Source of the DNA: Terriglobia bacterium | GTDB taxonomy: Bacteria > Acidobacteriota > Terriglobia > Terriglobales > Acidobacteriaceae | Length of the DNA stretch: 64,000 nucleotides | NCBI GenBank assembly: GCA_020073215.1 | Contig: JAIQFO010000001.1 | Location: forward strand, 124,001 to 188,000 | Direction of reading: 5' to 3' | Part shown: piece after piece, positions 1 to 9,106 of the stretch | Numbering within the stretch: position 1 is the stretch's first letter | Layout: each line of letters starts with the position of its first letter | Program-made: the position numbers and the translations under genes | Notes under the pieces: generated by a model | Database searches by the model: none | What the model was told of the DNA's origin: nothing | Seen by the model: the letters and a program-made list of their open reading frames with translations, nothing else

Positions 1-1
1 T

Positions 2-1090
2 CCCGTCGACGAATGGCAGACGCCGCCCTTTGAGCCGACCGAGCGCAACAACAATATTTACGCCCGCGGCGCGGTCGACGACAAAGGTCAGCTTTGGATG
101 GAAGTCAAGGCGCTCGAATCACTGATGCAGGCCAATGGGGGCACGCTGCCGGTCAACGTCAAGCTCATTTTTGAAGGCGAAGAAGAAACCGGCGGCGAAT
201 CGATTGCCGAGTACGTCCGCAAACAGAAAGCAAAGTTGAAAGCGGATTTCGCGCTGGTCTGCGATACCGAACTGTTCGCGCCCGATCTTCCCACTCTGTG
301 CGTCGGGCTGCGTGGCCTGGTGTACACGGAAATTGAAGCGGTTGGTGCCAAGACCGATCTGCACTCCGGCATGTACGGCGGTGCGGCGCCGAATCCGTTT
401 TTCGCGCTGATTGAGATCATCAGCAAGCTGAAAGATGCCAAGGGCAAAGTGCTGATCCCAGGCTTTTACAAGAACGTCAAAGCGCCCAGCAAAGATGAGC
501 TGAAAGCCTGGAAGCGGCTGCCGTTCAACGAGGAGCATTATCGCAAGACGGAGGTCGGCTCCAAGGTGCTGACCGGCGAGCCAGGCTATTCGGTCCTCTA
601 CCGGACGTGGGCGCGTCCCACGCTCGAAGTGCACGGCATGCCGGGCGGCTTTGTCGCTCCGGGAGCGAAGACGGTGATTCCGGCGAAGGCGTCGGCGAAA
701 GTTTCCATGCGCATGGTGCCAAACCAGGATCCGGACGACATCCTGAAACGCTACACGGCCTTCGTCAAGAAACTCACGCCCAAGGGAATTGACACGAAAA
801 TCAAAGTTTGGAGTAAAGGCCCCGCATGTGTGGTCGGCACCGACAACCGGTTCATCAAAGCAGCCACCGAGGCTCTGCACGACACGTTCAAGAAAGAAAC
901 CGTGTTCATCCGCTCCGGCGGATCGATTCCAATCGTGACCGATTTCCAGGACGTGCTGAAAATTCCATCGGTGATGATGGGCTTCGGGCTTCCCGACGAC
1001 AACCTGCACGCTCCGAATGAGAAGTTTCACATCCCGAACTTCCATCGCGGGATTGAGACCATCTGTTTGTTCTTTGAGAAGCTGGGATAA
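2..1090 (+). CDS. M20 family metallopeptidase (dipeptidase type), 5' end outside window
   Basis: This is the C-terminal part of a zinc aminoacylpeptidase/dipeptidase of the M20/M28 clan. The frame is open from the first bases of the window, so the N-terminus lies upstream; an internal ATG at 98 is not the start. Visible family signatures in order are RGAVDDKGQ near nt 65-90 (metal-bridging Asp), FEGEEETGG near 170-195 (catalytic Glu pair), DLHSGMYGG near 357-385 at the dimerisation (lid) domain, and a C-terminal NLHAPNE near 1003 that carries the last metal-binding His. The DDKGQ and HSGMYGG forms resemble the dipeptidases of the CNDP/DUG1 type more than ArgE or DapE. Substrate cannot be told from sequence. 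Confidence 0.88.
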   Translation, partial: PVDEWQTPPFEPTERNNNIYARGAVDDKGQLWMEVKALESLMQANGGTLPVNVKLIFEGEEETGGESIAEYVRKQKAKLKADFALVCDTELFAPDLPTLCVGLRGLVYTEIEAVGAKTDLHSGMYGGAAPNPFFALIEIISKLKDAKGKVLIPGFYKNVKAPSKDELKAWKRLPFNEEHYRKTEVGSKVLTGEPGYSVLYRTWARPTLEVHGMPGGFVAPGAKTVIPAKASAKVSMRMVPNQDPDDILKRYTAFVKKLTPKGIDTKIKVWSKGPACVVGTDNRFIKAATEALHDTFKKETVFIRSGGSIPIVTDFQDVLKIPSVMMGFGLPDDNLHAPNEKFHIPNFHRGIETICLFFEKLG

Positions 1091-1113
1091 ACAGATTGCG
1101 GCATCGCTTTAGA

Positions 1114-1174
1114 GTAGAGACGGGGTTTGCCCCGTCTCACTCCGCAGCTGGAAACGCGGCAAGCCGCGTCTCTA
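1114..1174. repeat. Composite GTAGAGAC palindrome (family 1), full copy
   Basis: The outer arms GTAGAGAC (1114-1121) and GTCTCTAC (1167-1174) are inverted. Inside are two hairpins: GAGACGGGG/CCCCGTCTC (1117-1125 and 1130-1138, 4-nt loop) and ACGCGGC/GCCGCGT (1154-1160 and 1163-1169). Full copies recur at 46212 and 60276, half copies at 11345, 48841 and 51766, and a decayed copy at 41850. It lies just after the M20 gene. Confidence 0.85.
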
Positions 1175-1287
1175 CGGGAAAGTGTTGGCATGAATCGCCG
1201 TCCCGCTCGGCGCGGTGGCCCTGAACCCGCACGGTAATTCCCAATCCCTCGCCTTCAGGTAAAATAAATGGTTTGAGGATGATGGTC

Positions 1288-1746
1288 ATGCGTACACGCA
1301 TTTTCGCGTCGGCAGTGTTGTTCTTGGCGGTCACCATGGTGTCGGCGCCATGGCTGCAATCCGAATCGGATCAGGGAGTGCCGCATTTCAACGCGGGCCC
1401 TCCGGCCGCGGACGCCAAGCTTCCACCCATCCTCACCAAAGATCAGCTCTGGGGCGCGAACGCGCAGTTTCCCTATCAGACCCATGCCTATGAACTGGCA
1501 GCGAAGATTCCGAAGGTGCTCTACCAGCAGCCGTGTTACTGCTACTGCGATCGTGGCATGGGACACACCAGTCTGCACAGCTGTTTTTCGGGCACGCACG
1601 GAGCGGAATGCGGAACCTGCCTCAAAGAGCTTTATTACACTTACACCATGTACAAGCAGGGCAAGACGGCACGGCAGATTCGCGCGGGAATCATCAAGGG
1701 CGACTGGAAACTGGTCGATCTGGACAAAGCAGCCAGCATCAATTGA
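1288..1746 (+). CDS. CYCXC family exported protein
   Basis: A small exported protein (152 residues) with an N-terminal hydrophobic signal segment (about residues 3-20). It carries the PCYCYC motif that names the CYCXC family, near residues 78-83, followed by CFSGTHGAECGTC further along. The cysteine pattern suggests metal or redox binding outside the cytoplasm; in related genomes some members carry selenocysteine, but all positions here are ordinary Cys codons. ATG 1288 is preferred because GAGG at 1275-1278 sits at normal spacing; an upstream ATG at 1279 and TTG at 1273 are alternatives. The next gene, a TPR protein, follows after 62 nt on the same strand. The biochemical role is not known. 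Confidence 0.75.
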   Translation: MRTRIFASAVLFLAVTMVSAPWLQSESDQGVPHFNAGPPAADAKLPPILTKDQLWGANAQFPYQTHAYELAAKIPKVLYQQPCYCYCDRGMGHTSLHSCFSGTHGAECGTCLKELYYTYTMYKQGKTARQIRAGIIKGDWKLVDLDKAASIN

Positions 1747-1808
1747 CTGTCGATTTCAACGTTTTCGATTTGCAACTCTGAACTAAATTCTGAACTAAAG
1801 GCGGTTTG

Positions 1809-2372
1809 ATGGCACTGAAGATCACCCCCAAGAAACAAGTCACCGAAGATCCGCGGCACGTCCAGGCAGTGCAGAACTACGAGTTGGGACTGCGCGCGTT
1901 GCAGGAACGCAAGTTCGAGAAGGCCAAAGGCCACCTGCAGAAAGCGCTGAGCGGACCGAACAAGTCCCTGGTCGACCGGGCTCAGGTTCATATCCTCACC
2001 TGCGACAAGCATCTAGGAACGCCCACGTTGCAGTTCAAAACCGCGGAAGAGCATTACGACTACGCCGTGTCGCTGATCAACACGGGCGACTATGTGACGG
2101 CGCGCGAGCATCTCGACAAGCTCTTGAAGCAGAATCCGAAGGCAGAGTTCGTGCTCTACGGCCTGGCCGCCTTGCAGTGTCTGACCGGTCACGTCGAAGA
2201 ATCGCTCAGGACGCTCGATGAGGCGATCCAAGCGAAACCGGCGCTGCGCTTCCAGGCGCGCAACGATACCGACTTCCAGAATCTGGCGGAAGATCCGCGC
2301 TTCACCGAACTGCTCTATCCGGATCCGGGCACCGAATCCGAGCCCACAGAAGGAGAAGCCAGCGCGTACTAG
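1809..2372 (+). CDS. TPR domain protein, cytoplasmic
   Basis: A 187-residue soluble protein made mostly of tetratricopeptide-like helices. Repeats are visible around residues 18-50 (NYELGLRALQERKFEKAKGH), 75-105 (YDYAVSLINTGDYVTAREHL) and 108-140. No signal peptide or membrane segment is seen. The start at ATG 1809 is preceded by AAAGGCGG. It follows the CYCXC gene and may be co-transcribed with it. TPR proteins are usually protein-interaction scaffolds; no partner is shown here other than this adjacency. Confidence 0.75.
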   Translation: MALKITPKKQVTEDPRHVQAVQNYELGLRALQERKFEKAKGHLQKALSGPNKSLVDRAQVHILTCDKHLGTPTLQFKTAEEHYDYAVSLINTGDYVTAREHLDKLLKQNPKAEFVLYGLAALQCLTGHVEESLRTLDEAIQAKPALRFQARNDTDFQNLAEDPRFTELLYPDPGTESEPTEGEASAY

Positions 2373-2402
2373 AGCCGCACGGCCTGCCAGTCGAACGGTT
2401 CG

Positions 2403-2501
2403 ATTGAGTCATTGAATCATTGAGGTATTGAATCATTGAAAACCTAAGCCCTCAGCGCGGCGACCAAATGCCTCAATGACGAAATGATGCAATGATTCAA
2501 T
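2403..2501. repeat. Word hairpin A: inverted arms built of an ATTGAATC-like word
   Basis: Arms 2403-2438 and 2466-2501 are inverted with about 27 of 36 positions matching. Each arm is itself a degenerate tandem of the unit (C)ATTGA(A/G)T, giving an AT-rich patch in otherwise GC-rich DNA. The 27-nt loop is GC-rich. It lies between the TPR gene and yvcK, ending 11 nt before the yvcK start. Same architecture as the loci at 12116, 22295, 32108, 54160 and 55676, but with different sequence. Confidence 0.7.
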
Positions 2502-2512
2502 ATTAAGGCGGT

Positions 2513-3571
2513 ATGCTGTCCCAGTCGCACACCAACTCATCTGACACCGGCAAGGCTGGCCGCGAACTGCGCGTGGTCGCAATCGGCGGCGGCACGGGCC
2601 TCTCCACACTGCTGAAGGGGCTGAAGCGTTACGTCGTGACACCTCCGCTGGCCACGCCTGGTCAGCCCACCATTCGCGAATTGTGTGGCGTGGTCACGGT
2701 GAGCGACGATGGCGGATCGAGCGGCCGTCTGCGCAAAGAGTTCAACATGCTTCCGCCGGGCGACGTGCGCAACTGCATCGTTGCCCTCTCCGAAGACGAA
2801 GCCCTGCTCTCCAAACTGTTTCAGCATCGCTTTCAGAGGGGCTCAGGACTCGAGGGTCACAGCTTCGGAAACCTTTTTCTGGCGGCGCTGACTTCGATTA
2901 CCGGAGACTTTGCGGAAGCCGTGCGACTTTCTTCCGAAATTCTGCTTACCCGGGGGCGCATCTTTCCGGCGACCATGTCGAGCGTGGAACTGGAAGCGTC
3001 CTTCGAAGACGAGACACGGGTACGCGGCGAGACCCGCATCACGGCGAGCAAGGGTAAGATTCGCGAACTGTTCCTGGTGCCTCCCGATGTGCAGCCGCTG
3101 GCCCCGACGCTGGAAGCCATCGCCCACGCCGACCTGATCACGATTGGTCCGGGATCGCTGTTCACCAGTCTGATTCCGAACTTGCTGGTGCGCGGGATTC
3201 CCGAGGCTATCCTTGAATCTGCCGCAATCAAAGTATTTATTTGCAACCTGATGACCCAGGCAAATGAAAGTCTTGGATTAAGCGCGGCAGATCACATCCG
3301 CGCACTCAATGAGCATGCTCGGGTCCAGTTGTTCGACTATGCCCTGATCAACCGCAAGGCGGCCGCACCCGAGATGAAGGCCAAGTACGCTCTGGAGGGA
3401 GCTTCGCAGATCGCGGTTGATCTGGAAGCAATCGAGGCGCTCGGCGTGTGCCCGTTGCTCGGAGACTATCTTGAGGAAGGCGAAGTGGCGCGGCACGCCA
3501 CCGACCGCGTTGCGCGCGACCTGATGGCGCTGATGTCGCAAGCGCCGGACCGGAAGACGATTCGGAGTTGA
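2513..3571 (+). CDS. yvcK: YvcK/CofD-like family protein (gluconeogenesis factor type)
   Basis: The protein has the Rossmann-type nucleotide-binding fold of the YvcK/CofD-like family. Signatures are AIGGGTGLS at residues 23-31, VSDDGGSSGRLR at 63-74 and PPGDVRNC near 81-88, with a second phosphate-contact loop TIGPGSLFTSL near 213-223. Length (352) is typical. In Firmicutes YvcK binds UDP-GlcNAc and links carbon supply to cell-wall synthesis and cell shape. The next gene, glmU, makes UDP-GlcNAc, which fits that role. The start is ATG 2513 with AAGG only 4 nt away, an unusually short spacing; the preceding word hairpin ends 11 nt upstream. No CofE/CofC partners are present, so F420 synthesis is not suggested. 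Confidence 0.9.
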   Translation: MLSQSHTNSSDTGKAGRELRVVAIGGGTGLSTLLKGLKRYVVTPPLATPGQPTIRELCGVVTVSDDGGSSGRLRKEFNMLPPGDVRNCIVALSEDEALLSKLFQHRFQRGSGLEGHSFGNLFLAALTSITGDFAEAVRLSSEILLTRGRIFPATMSSVELEASFEDETRVRGETRITASKGKIRELFLVPPDVQPLAPTLEAIAHADLITIGPGSLFTSLIPNLLVRGIPEAILESAAIKVFICNLMTQANESLGLSAADHIRALNEHARVQLFDYALINRKAAAPEMKAKYALEGASQIAVDLEAIEALGVCPLLGDYLEEGEVARHATDRVARDLMALMSQAPDRKTIRS

Positions 3572-3576
3572 TAGGT

Positions 3577-3826
3577 GGAGCGACGGGCGTCTCGCCCGTG
3601 CAGATGCGTGACTCACCTGATACCCCTTGGAATATCATTGGAGGTCGAGGTTCAATCGGATGCCCGGAATGTCGAGGGACCGGCGGTAGGCCGTTCGGCA
3701 TGAGTCCGATAGACAGATTTATCTACCGTCTCTTAGGACATTGACGGAGCAACCGCCCGGCGGGTGAGCCAAGGGATAAAGCTGCCTCCAGTTGGGCGGT
3801 CGGGCGGGGACGCCCGACTCTCCATC
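3577..3826. repeat. Intergenic block with two ACGGGCG-type hairpins
   Basis: The space between yvcK and glmU holds two GC-rich palindromes of family 3: ACGGGCG/CGCCCGT at 3583-3589 and 3593-3599, and GTCGGGCG/CGCCCGAC at 3799-3806 and 3811-3818. Both are followed or preceded by short GGAG/CTCC flanks typical of this family in the window. Nothing gene-like was found between them. Confidence 0.65.
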
Positions 3827-3851
3827 AGCGTTCGCGGTATATTGACCTAAC

Positions 3852-5324
3852 ATGGCAAAAGCTCTCAAGACCAAGTCGAAAGCTTCCCCGTCAACTCCGC
3901 AACCCCCGCGTATCGCCATCGCGATCATGGCGGCGGGCAAGGGCACGCGGCTCAAATCGAAACACCCCAAGGTTCTGCATGAAATTGGCGGCAAGCCGAT
4001 CCTGGCGCACGTAATTGCGACCGCGAAACAAATTGTGCCCGCCCAGGACATCTTCGCGATCATCGGCCATGAAGCGGAGCGCGTGCGCGAGGCGGTTGCC
4101 GGCACCGGCGTGAACTTCGTGCTGCAAGCCGAACAACGTGGCACCGGCCACGCCCTCATGGTGGCGCGCGAAGCGCTCTCGGGAAATGGCAATCGCACCC
4201 GCTATGACCAGGTCATCGTGCTTTCCGGGGACGCTCCCCTGATTACCGCCGAAACCATAAAGAAGCTCAGCGCCTTCCATACGCTTCAGAAAGCGGCCAT
4301 GACCTTGCTCAGCGCCGATCTCGACAATCCTTACGGATACGGCCGCGTCATCCGCAAACGAGCGCGGGGTGGGGCGGAGGTGCAGGCGATTGTGGAAGAA
4401 AAGTCCGCCACTCCGCAGCAGAAGAAGATCCGCGAGATCAACTCCGGATTCTATGTCTTCGCCGCTCCCGCCTTGTACGAGCACATCGACCGTCTTTCCA
4501 CCAAGAACGCGCACGGCGAGTACTACCTCACCGACATGGCGGAAATCTTTCAGCGCGTGCGCCAGAAGGTCGTCGTCATGAAGACCTCGGATGCCGGCGA
4601 AGTACTCGGCACCAACACGCGAGCGGAGATGATGGTTCTGGATGCGCGCCTGCGGATGGCGAAATGCCGCGCCCTGCTGGAGGAAGGCGTCACCATTTAT
4701 TATCCGCACACCTGCGTGATTGACAGCGACGTGGAAGTTGGCGCCGACACCGTGATTGAGCCCTTCGTGCAGTTGCTGGGCAAAACCAAGATCGGTGCGG
4801 ATTGCCGCATCCGCTCCTACAGCGTCATCGGAAATTCAACCCTTGCCGATCGCGTCATCATCAAGCCGGGAACGATCATGGAAGCCTCGCGAGTGGACGC
4901 AGGAGCGGTTCTCGGTCCCTACACTCATATGCGTCCCGGAAGCGAGATTGGCGAAGGCGCGCATTTGGGAAATTTTGTCGAGACCAAGAAAATCAAGATG
5001 GGCAAGGGCTCGAAGGCCAATCACCTCACCTATCTGGGCGATGCGGAAATCGGCGAAGCCGTGAACATCGGTGCCGGCACCATCACCTGCAATTACGATG
5101 GCGTGACAAAACACAAGACGGTCATCGAAGATCGAGCCTTTATCGGCAGTGACTCCACGTTGGTGGCTCCCATAAAGATTGGACGCGACTCCTACGTTGC
5201 GGCCGCCAGTTGCATCACGGAAGATGTGCCGGAGGATGCCCTGGCGCTCGGGCGCGCGCGGCAAAGCGTGAAAGAAGGCTGGGCCAGGGCGAGGCGCGAC
5301 GCGCAGAAAGACCAGCATCGTTAG
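3852..5324 (+). CDS. glmU: Bifunctional N-acetylglucosamine-1-phosphate uridyltransferase / glucosamine-1-phosphate acetyltransferase
   Basis: Catalyses the last two steps to UDP-GlcNAc, the precursor of peptidoglycan and lipopolysaccharide. The N-terminal nucleotidyltransferase half has MAAGKGTRLKSKHPKVLHEI at about residues 26-45, then GTGHAL and LSGDAPL. The C-terminal half is a left-handed beta-helix of hexapeptide repeats ending with the acetyltransferase region (HLGNFVETKK, HLTYLGDAEIG, NIGAGTITCNYDG). Length 490 against about 455 in E. coli; the surplus is partly a roughly 20-residue Lys/Ser/Pro-rich N-terminal tail. It stands 280 nt downstream of yvcK on the same strand. Confidence 0.96.
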   Translation: MAKALKTKSKASPSTPQPPRIAIAIMAAGKGTRLKSKHPKVLHEIGGKPILAHVIATAKQIVPAQDIFAIIGHEAERVREAVAGTGVNFVLQAEQRGTGHALMVAREALSGNGNRTRYDQVIVLSGDAPLITAETIKKLSAFHTLQKAAMTLLSADLDNPYGYGRVIRKRARGGAEVQAIVEEKSATPQQKKIREINSGFYVFAAPALYEHIDRLSTKNAHGEYYLTDMAEIFQRVRQKVVVMKTSDAGEVLGTNTRAEMMVLDARLRMAKCRALLEEGVTIYYPHTCVIDSDVEVGADTVIEPFVQLLGKTKIGADCRIRSYSVIGNSTLADRVIIKPGTIMEASRVDAGAVLGPYTHMRPGSEIGEGAHLGNFVETKKIKMGKGSKANHLTYLGDAEIGEAVNIGAGTITCNYDGVTKHKTVIEDRAFIGSDSTLVAPIKIGRDSYVAAASCITEDVPEDALALGRARQSVKEGWARARRDAQKDQHR

Positions 5325-5334
5325 TGGAATGCAT

Positions 5335-5405
5335 GTGGCGACGGGGCGCAGCTTGCCCTGAGCGGAGTTGAAGGACCCCGTCTCGGCGGGGCAAGGCCCT
5401 GCCAC
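5335..5405. repeat. GC-rich palindromic element after glmU
   Basis: Outer arms GTGGC (5335) and GCCAC (ending 5405) enclose GACGGGG (5340-5346) and CCCCGTC (5376-5382). It begins 10 nt after the glmU stop and may act as a transcript end; there is no T-run, so it is not a classical terminator. Confidence 0.55.
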
Positions 5406-5459
5406 CACACGATCCTATCTCTTCCTTTTATTTGGACTACACTAGACCCGAAGCAAACC

Positions 5460-7397
5460 ATGACGCAGACGCCTCCAACCCAGGAAACCCATCCCGTCCG
5501 CTACGACGTTTCCCTGCTGACGGCGGACGATTTCTATTTGTTCAACGAAGGCAGCCACTACCGCATTTACGAGAAGATGGGCGCACACGTGGTCGAGTCC
5601 AACGGCGCCACGGGCACCGTCTTCAGCGTCTGGGCCCCCAACGCCCGCCAAGTGTCGGTGATCGGAGCCTTCAATGGCTGGAACCCACGATCCCATCCCC
5701 TCCAGCCTCGCGCCTCGTCGGGGATCTGGGAAGGCTTCATCCCGAGCGTCGGCAAGGGCACGTTATACAAATTCCATATCGACTCGAATAAACACGGCTA
5801 CAGGACGGATAAGGCCGACCCGGTGGGACTTTTTGCCGAGAAGCCGCCGCGCACCGCTTCCGTGATCTGGGATCTCGACTACACCTGGAACGACGCTGCC
5901 TTCCTCGAAAAGCGCGCGGCCGCCAACTCGCTGCATGCACCCATGTCGATCTACGAGGTTCACCTCGGCTCCTGGATGCGCGTCCCCGAAGAACACAACC
6001 GTTCCCTCACCTATCGCGAAATCGCGCCCCGCCTCGCCGATCACGTGAACAAGCTGGGATTCACCCACGTGGAACTGCTTCCCATCATGGAGCATCCCTT
6101 CTACGGTTCCTGGGGATATCAGACCACGGGCTACTTTGCTCCCACGGCGCGTTACGGCACGCCGCAGGATTTCATGTATCTGATCGACTACCTGCACCAG
6201 CACGGCATCGCCGTCATTCTCGACTGGGTCCCGTCGCACTTCCCTTCCGACGGCCACGGCCTTGCCTACTTCGACGGCACTCATCTGTTCGAGCACTCCG
6301 ACTCACGCCAGGGCTTCCATCCCGACTGGAAGACGCACATCTTCAACTACGGCCGAGCCGAAGTGCGCAGCTTCCTGATGTCGAGCGCGATGTTCTGGCT
6401 CGACAAATATCATGTCGATGGGCTGCGCGTCGACGCCGTAGCTTCCATGCTTTATCTCGACTACTCGCGCAAGCAGGGCGAATGGATTCCCAACCAATTC
6501 GGCGGGCGCGAAAACCTGGAAGCCATCGACTTCCTGCGCCGCTTCAACCTCGAAGCCTACAAAGAACACCCCGACATTCAAACCTTCGCCGAAGAGTCCA
6601 CCTCGTACCCCATGGTTTCGCGGCCCACGCATCTCGGAGGTCTGGGGTTCGGCCTGAAGTGGGACATGGGTTGGATGCACGACACACTCACCTATTTTCA
6701 GCAGGACCCCATCCACCGCCAATACCACCACAACCAACTGACCTTTCGCATGCTCTATTCGTTCCACGAGAACTTTGTTCTGCCCCTCAGCCACGACGAG
6801 GTCGTGCACGGAAAAGGTTCGCTTATCGGCAAAATGCCGGGCGATGAATGGCAGAAATTCGCTAACCTGCGCTTGCTCTTCGCTTACATGTTTGCCCAGC
6901 CGGGCAAGAAACTGCTCTTCATGGGCTGCGAGTTCGGCCAAGTCAGCGAGTGGTCGCATGATCGCAGCCTGGACTGGAATGTGCTGGAATACCCGGTGCA
7001 TAGCGGGCTCATGAACTGGGTCCAGCAACTCAACCGCCTCTACCGCAGTGAATCCGCGCTGCACTGGTTCGATAACGATCCCAAGGGCTTTGAATGGGTG
7101 GATTGCAACGATGCTCCGGCCAGCATCATCTCGCTGCTGCGCAAAGGTAAGGACGGCGAGAACCCGGTGCTAGTCGTGTGCAATTTCACCCCCGTACCCA
7201 GATTGGGATACATGGTAGGCGTGCCGGCGGGCGGCTACTGGAAGGAAATCCTCAACAGCGACGGCCGCGAATATGGAGGTAGCGGCGCCGGCAACCTGGG
7301 AGGCGCCGAGGCGCTGGCAGAAGAAACCCACGGCCGCCCGTATTCGTTGCGACTGACGCTACCCCCGCTGGGCGCGCTGTTTCTGAGAAAAGCGTAG
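5460..7397 (+). CDS. glgB: 1,4-alpha-glucan branching enzyme (GH13)
   Basis: Introduces alpha-1,6 branches into glycogen. Order: short N-terminal tail, one CBM48 carbohydrate-binding module (about residues 45-130, [18 protein letters not shown]), catalytic TIM barrel, C-terminal beta domain. The GH13 catalytic residues are visible: nucleophile Asp in [11 protein letters not shown] (about 321-331), acid Glu in FAEEST (about 376), and Asp in [13 protein letters not shown] (about 443). Length 645 is shorter than E. coli GlgB (about 728), because the extra N1 module is absent. A GH15 glucoamylase at 24617 is the only other alpha-glucan enzyme in the window. Confidence 0.95.
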   Translation: MTQTPPTQETHPVRYDVSLLTADDFYLFNEGSHYRIYEKMGAHVVESNGATGTVFSVWAPNARQVSVIGAFNGWNPRSHPLQPRASSGIWEGFIPSVGKGTLYKFHIDSNKHGYRTDKADPVGLFAEKPPRTASVIWDLDYTWNDAAFLEKRAAANSLHAPMSIYEVHLGSWMRVPEEHNRSLTYREIAPRLADHVNKLGFTHVELLPIMEHPFYGSWGYQTTGYFAPTARYGTPQDFMYLIDYLHQHGIAVILDWVPSHFPSDGHGLAYFDGTHLFEHSDSRQGFHPDWKTHIFNYGRAEVRSFLMSSAMFWLDKYHVDGLRVDAVASMLYLDYSRKQGEWIPNQFGGRENLEAIDFLRRFNLEAYKEHPDIQTFAEESTSYPMVSRPTHLGGLGFGLKWDMGWMHDTLTYFQQDPIHRQYHHNQLTFRMLYSFHENFVLPLSHDEVVHGKGSLIGKMPGDEWQKFANLRLLFAYMFAQPGKKLLFMGCEFGQVSEWSHDRSLDWNVLEYPVHSGLMNWVQQLNRLYRSESALHWFDNDPKGFEWVDCNDAPASIISLLRKGKDGENPVLVVCNFTPVPRLGYMVGVPAGGYWKEILNSDGREYGGSGAGNLGGAEALAEETHGRPYSLRLTLPPLGALFLRKA

Positions 7398-7408
7398 CCG
7401 CATCATAA

Positions 7409-7462
7409 TGGAGCGACGGGCCTCCTCGCCTGTCCTGCCGGGCGGGGACCGCCGGCCCTCCA
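7409..7462. repeat. TGGAG...CTCCA element (family 3)
   Basis: Outer arms TGGAG (7409-7413) and CTCCA (7458-7462) enclose degenerate ACGGGC/GCCTGT and GGCGGGGACCGCC-like inner stems. It lies between the convergent glgB (+) and M28 peptidase (-) genes and could serve both as a transcript end. It resembles the element at 52993-53045. Confidence 0.55.
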
Positions 7463-7506
7463 CTGGCTTTACTGAGAGCTGACAGCTAACGGCCAAGAGA
7501 TCGCCC

Positions 7507-8961
7507 TCACCGTTTCCACACTCCCACATACTCCAGCATCTCGTCTAATTTTGCGTTCCTCAAAATTTCCCCCACCGCCAAGTGATCGATGTGCGGAGCA
7601 ATCGGCGTCTCGCTTTGTGCGATGGCATAGGCGGTCACAGCCACAATCGCCTCCCCGGCCTTGAAGTCGAGCCCATCGACTTTGTCGAGCGTGTCGCTCG
7701 ATTTGTGATGGATCTCCATGTAATGCGACACGTCCACCCACAAATCGAGCGCCGGAATTCCCTGCAGCACGAACGGACCATGGTCGGTGTCGTAAGTGGT
7801 ATTCATAGAAAGCTCACCGCCATTCATGTCCTTCAACAGGCCATCGCTCCAGGGCTGCATGGCCTTTCTCAAATCCTCGCGGCCTTCCACCTTCCATCCC
7901 TTGGGATGCCCCGCCCCATTATCGGTATTCAGAACTGCGATGCAATCGTTCAACTCGCTCTGGTGCGCTTGCGTGTAGGCGTAAGAGCCGAGGAGTCCCT
8001 GTTCTTCGCCTCCCCAAAGCGCCAGCCGGACGCTGCGCCGCGGCGCTTTCCCCAGTGCCATCAGGGCGCGGCCGATTTCGAGGACGCTGATGGCGCCCGT
8101 GCCGTTGTCCTGCGCGCCCGTGCCGAAGTCCCATGAGTCGAGATGCGCGCCGATCAAGATCCACTCGTCCGGACGCTCGCTGCCTCGAATCTCCGCCACC
8201 ACGTTGTTGACCGTCGTCGCTCCCGTTGTCTTATTCTCGATCGTCAACTGAACCGTGACCGGCCCGCGCTCCAGTTCACGCTGAATGAGCTTCGCGTCTT
8301 CCATGCCGACTTCGGCCACCGGCAGCGGAAGCAACTTCGCGCCCCACACACCGTCGTGCGCATTCAAGACGTTGCTCTTCTCGCGGTCCGACATGATCGC
8401 CGCCAACACACCACCTTTCTGAAATGCAACCCACGCCGCCTCCAGCTTCGGCAACGCTTTGCCGTAGCCTTCGGCGAAGATTTTGCTCGTATCCAGAAAC
8501 ACGATCTTGCCATGCAGTTCGGCCTCCCGAGATTTCAAAGCGTCCCGCGACAAGTCGGCGACGATCACTACCGGGCCCCGTACTCCTCCCGGCGGCGTCG
8601 ACGGCGCCCATCCGAGCGATGCCACGTACAGCGGACGCGACAAAGGCGCCAGCATCGCTCCGCTCGCCGTCCCGCGCTGCCAGCCCGCCGGAATTGTGAA
8701 TGGCTCCAGCCGCACATTCTCGATGCCGTAGCTGCGGAACTTCGCCGCCGCCCATTCCGTCGAGCGCACATACGCCGGAGAACCCGTTAACCGCCCGCCG
8801 ATGCCATCCGCGAGGTCCCCCAGGGTCGTCATCGATGGCCCGTTGTAAATCGAAGCGGCCAACCGGTCCGTCACCGGCTTCATTTCCGACGGTTGCTGCG
8901 CCCACCCGAGCACTGGGATCGTCCACCACACCGCCAACACGATTGCACGACGCAAATTCAT
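7507..8961 (-). CDS. Secreted M28 family aminopeptidase with PA domain
   Basis: Zinc peptidase with a signal peptide (MNLRRAIVLAVWW then GWAQQ; cleavage after about residue 23). Domains in order: N-terminal cap, inserted protease-associated (PA) domain around residues 120-230, then the M28 catalytic domain. The metal ligands can be followed: His and Asp in IGAHLDSWDFG (about 271), Asp in AQDNGTG, the Glu pair in LWGGEEQGLLGS (about 315), Asp in VLNTDNGAG, and His in YDTDHGPF. The start at 8961 is supported by GGAGGAG just upstream; an in-frame start at 8976 is less likely. It is convergent with glgB. The family usually trims N-terminal residues from peptides in the periplasm or outside the cell. 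Confidence 0.92.
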   Translation of the reverse strand: MNLRRAIVLAVWWTIPVLGWAQQPSEMKPVTDRLAASIYNGPSMTTLGDLADGIGGRLTGSPAYVRSTEWAAAKFRSYGIENVRLEPFTIPAGWQRGTASGAMLAPLSRPLYVASLGWAPSTPPGGVRGPVVIVADLSRDALKSREAELHGKIVFLDTSKIFAEGYGKALPKLEAAWVAFQKGGVLAAIMSDREKSNVLNAHDGVWGAKLLPLPVAEVGMEDAKLIQRELERGPVTVQLTIENKTTGATTVNNVVAEIRGSERPDEWILIGAHLDSWDFGTGAQDNGTGAISVLEIGRALMALGKAPRRSVRLALWGGEEQGLLGSYAYTQAHQSELNDCIAVLNTDNGAGHPKGWKVEGREDLRKAMQPWSDGLLKDMNGGELSMNTTYDTDHGPFVLQGIPALDLWVDVSHYMEIHHKSSDTLDKVDGLDFKAGEAIVAVTAYAIAQSETPIAPHIDHLAVGEILRNAKLDEMLEYVGVWKR

Positions 8962-9038
8962 TTCTCCTCCGGCCAAACAATTTCCAAGGATAATTCGCTA
9001 ACCGAACGCCGACATTTTCGCGTCTGCGGGAGAGATCC

Positions 9039-9086
9039 TGCGGAGCTTCGCTCCGCCTGGACGGGCGAGGACGCCCGTCCCCACAC
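9039..9086. repeat. Two-hairpin element (family 3), copy 1
   Basis: CGGAG/CTCCG (near 9041-9055) is followed directly by a perfect 9-bp stem GGACGGGCG/CGCCCGTCC (9059-9067 and 9072-9080, loop AGGA). Nearly the same pair of hairpins in the same order occurs at 56504-56544. Confidence 0.75.
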
Positions 9087-9106
9087 TAGGGACATCCCCA
9101 CACGAT

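Noticed and set aside
119..1045. Long minus-strand reading frame over the M20 gene
   Set aside because: It is antisense to clear M20 motifs; the translation is His/Arg-rich without a domain, as expected from high-GC codon bias.
3891..4709. 272-codon minus-strand frame inside glmU
   Set aside because: Shadow of glmU, whose plus-strand protein matches the family over its full length.
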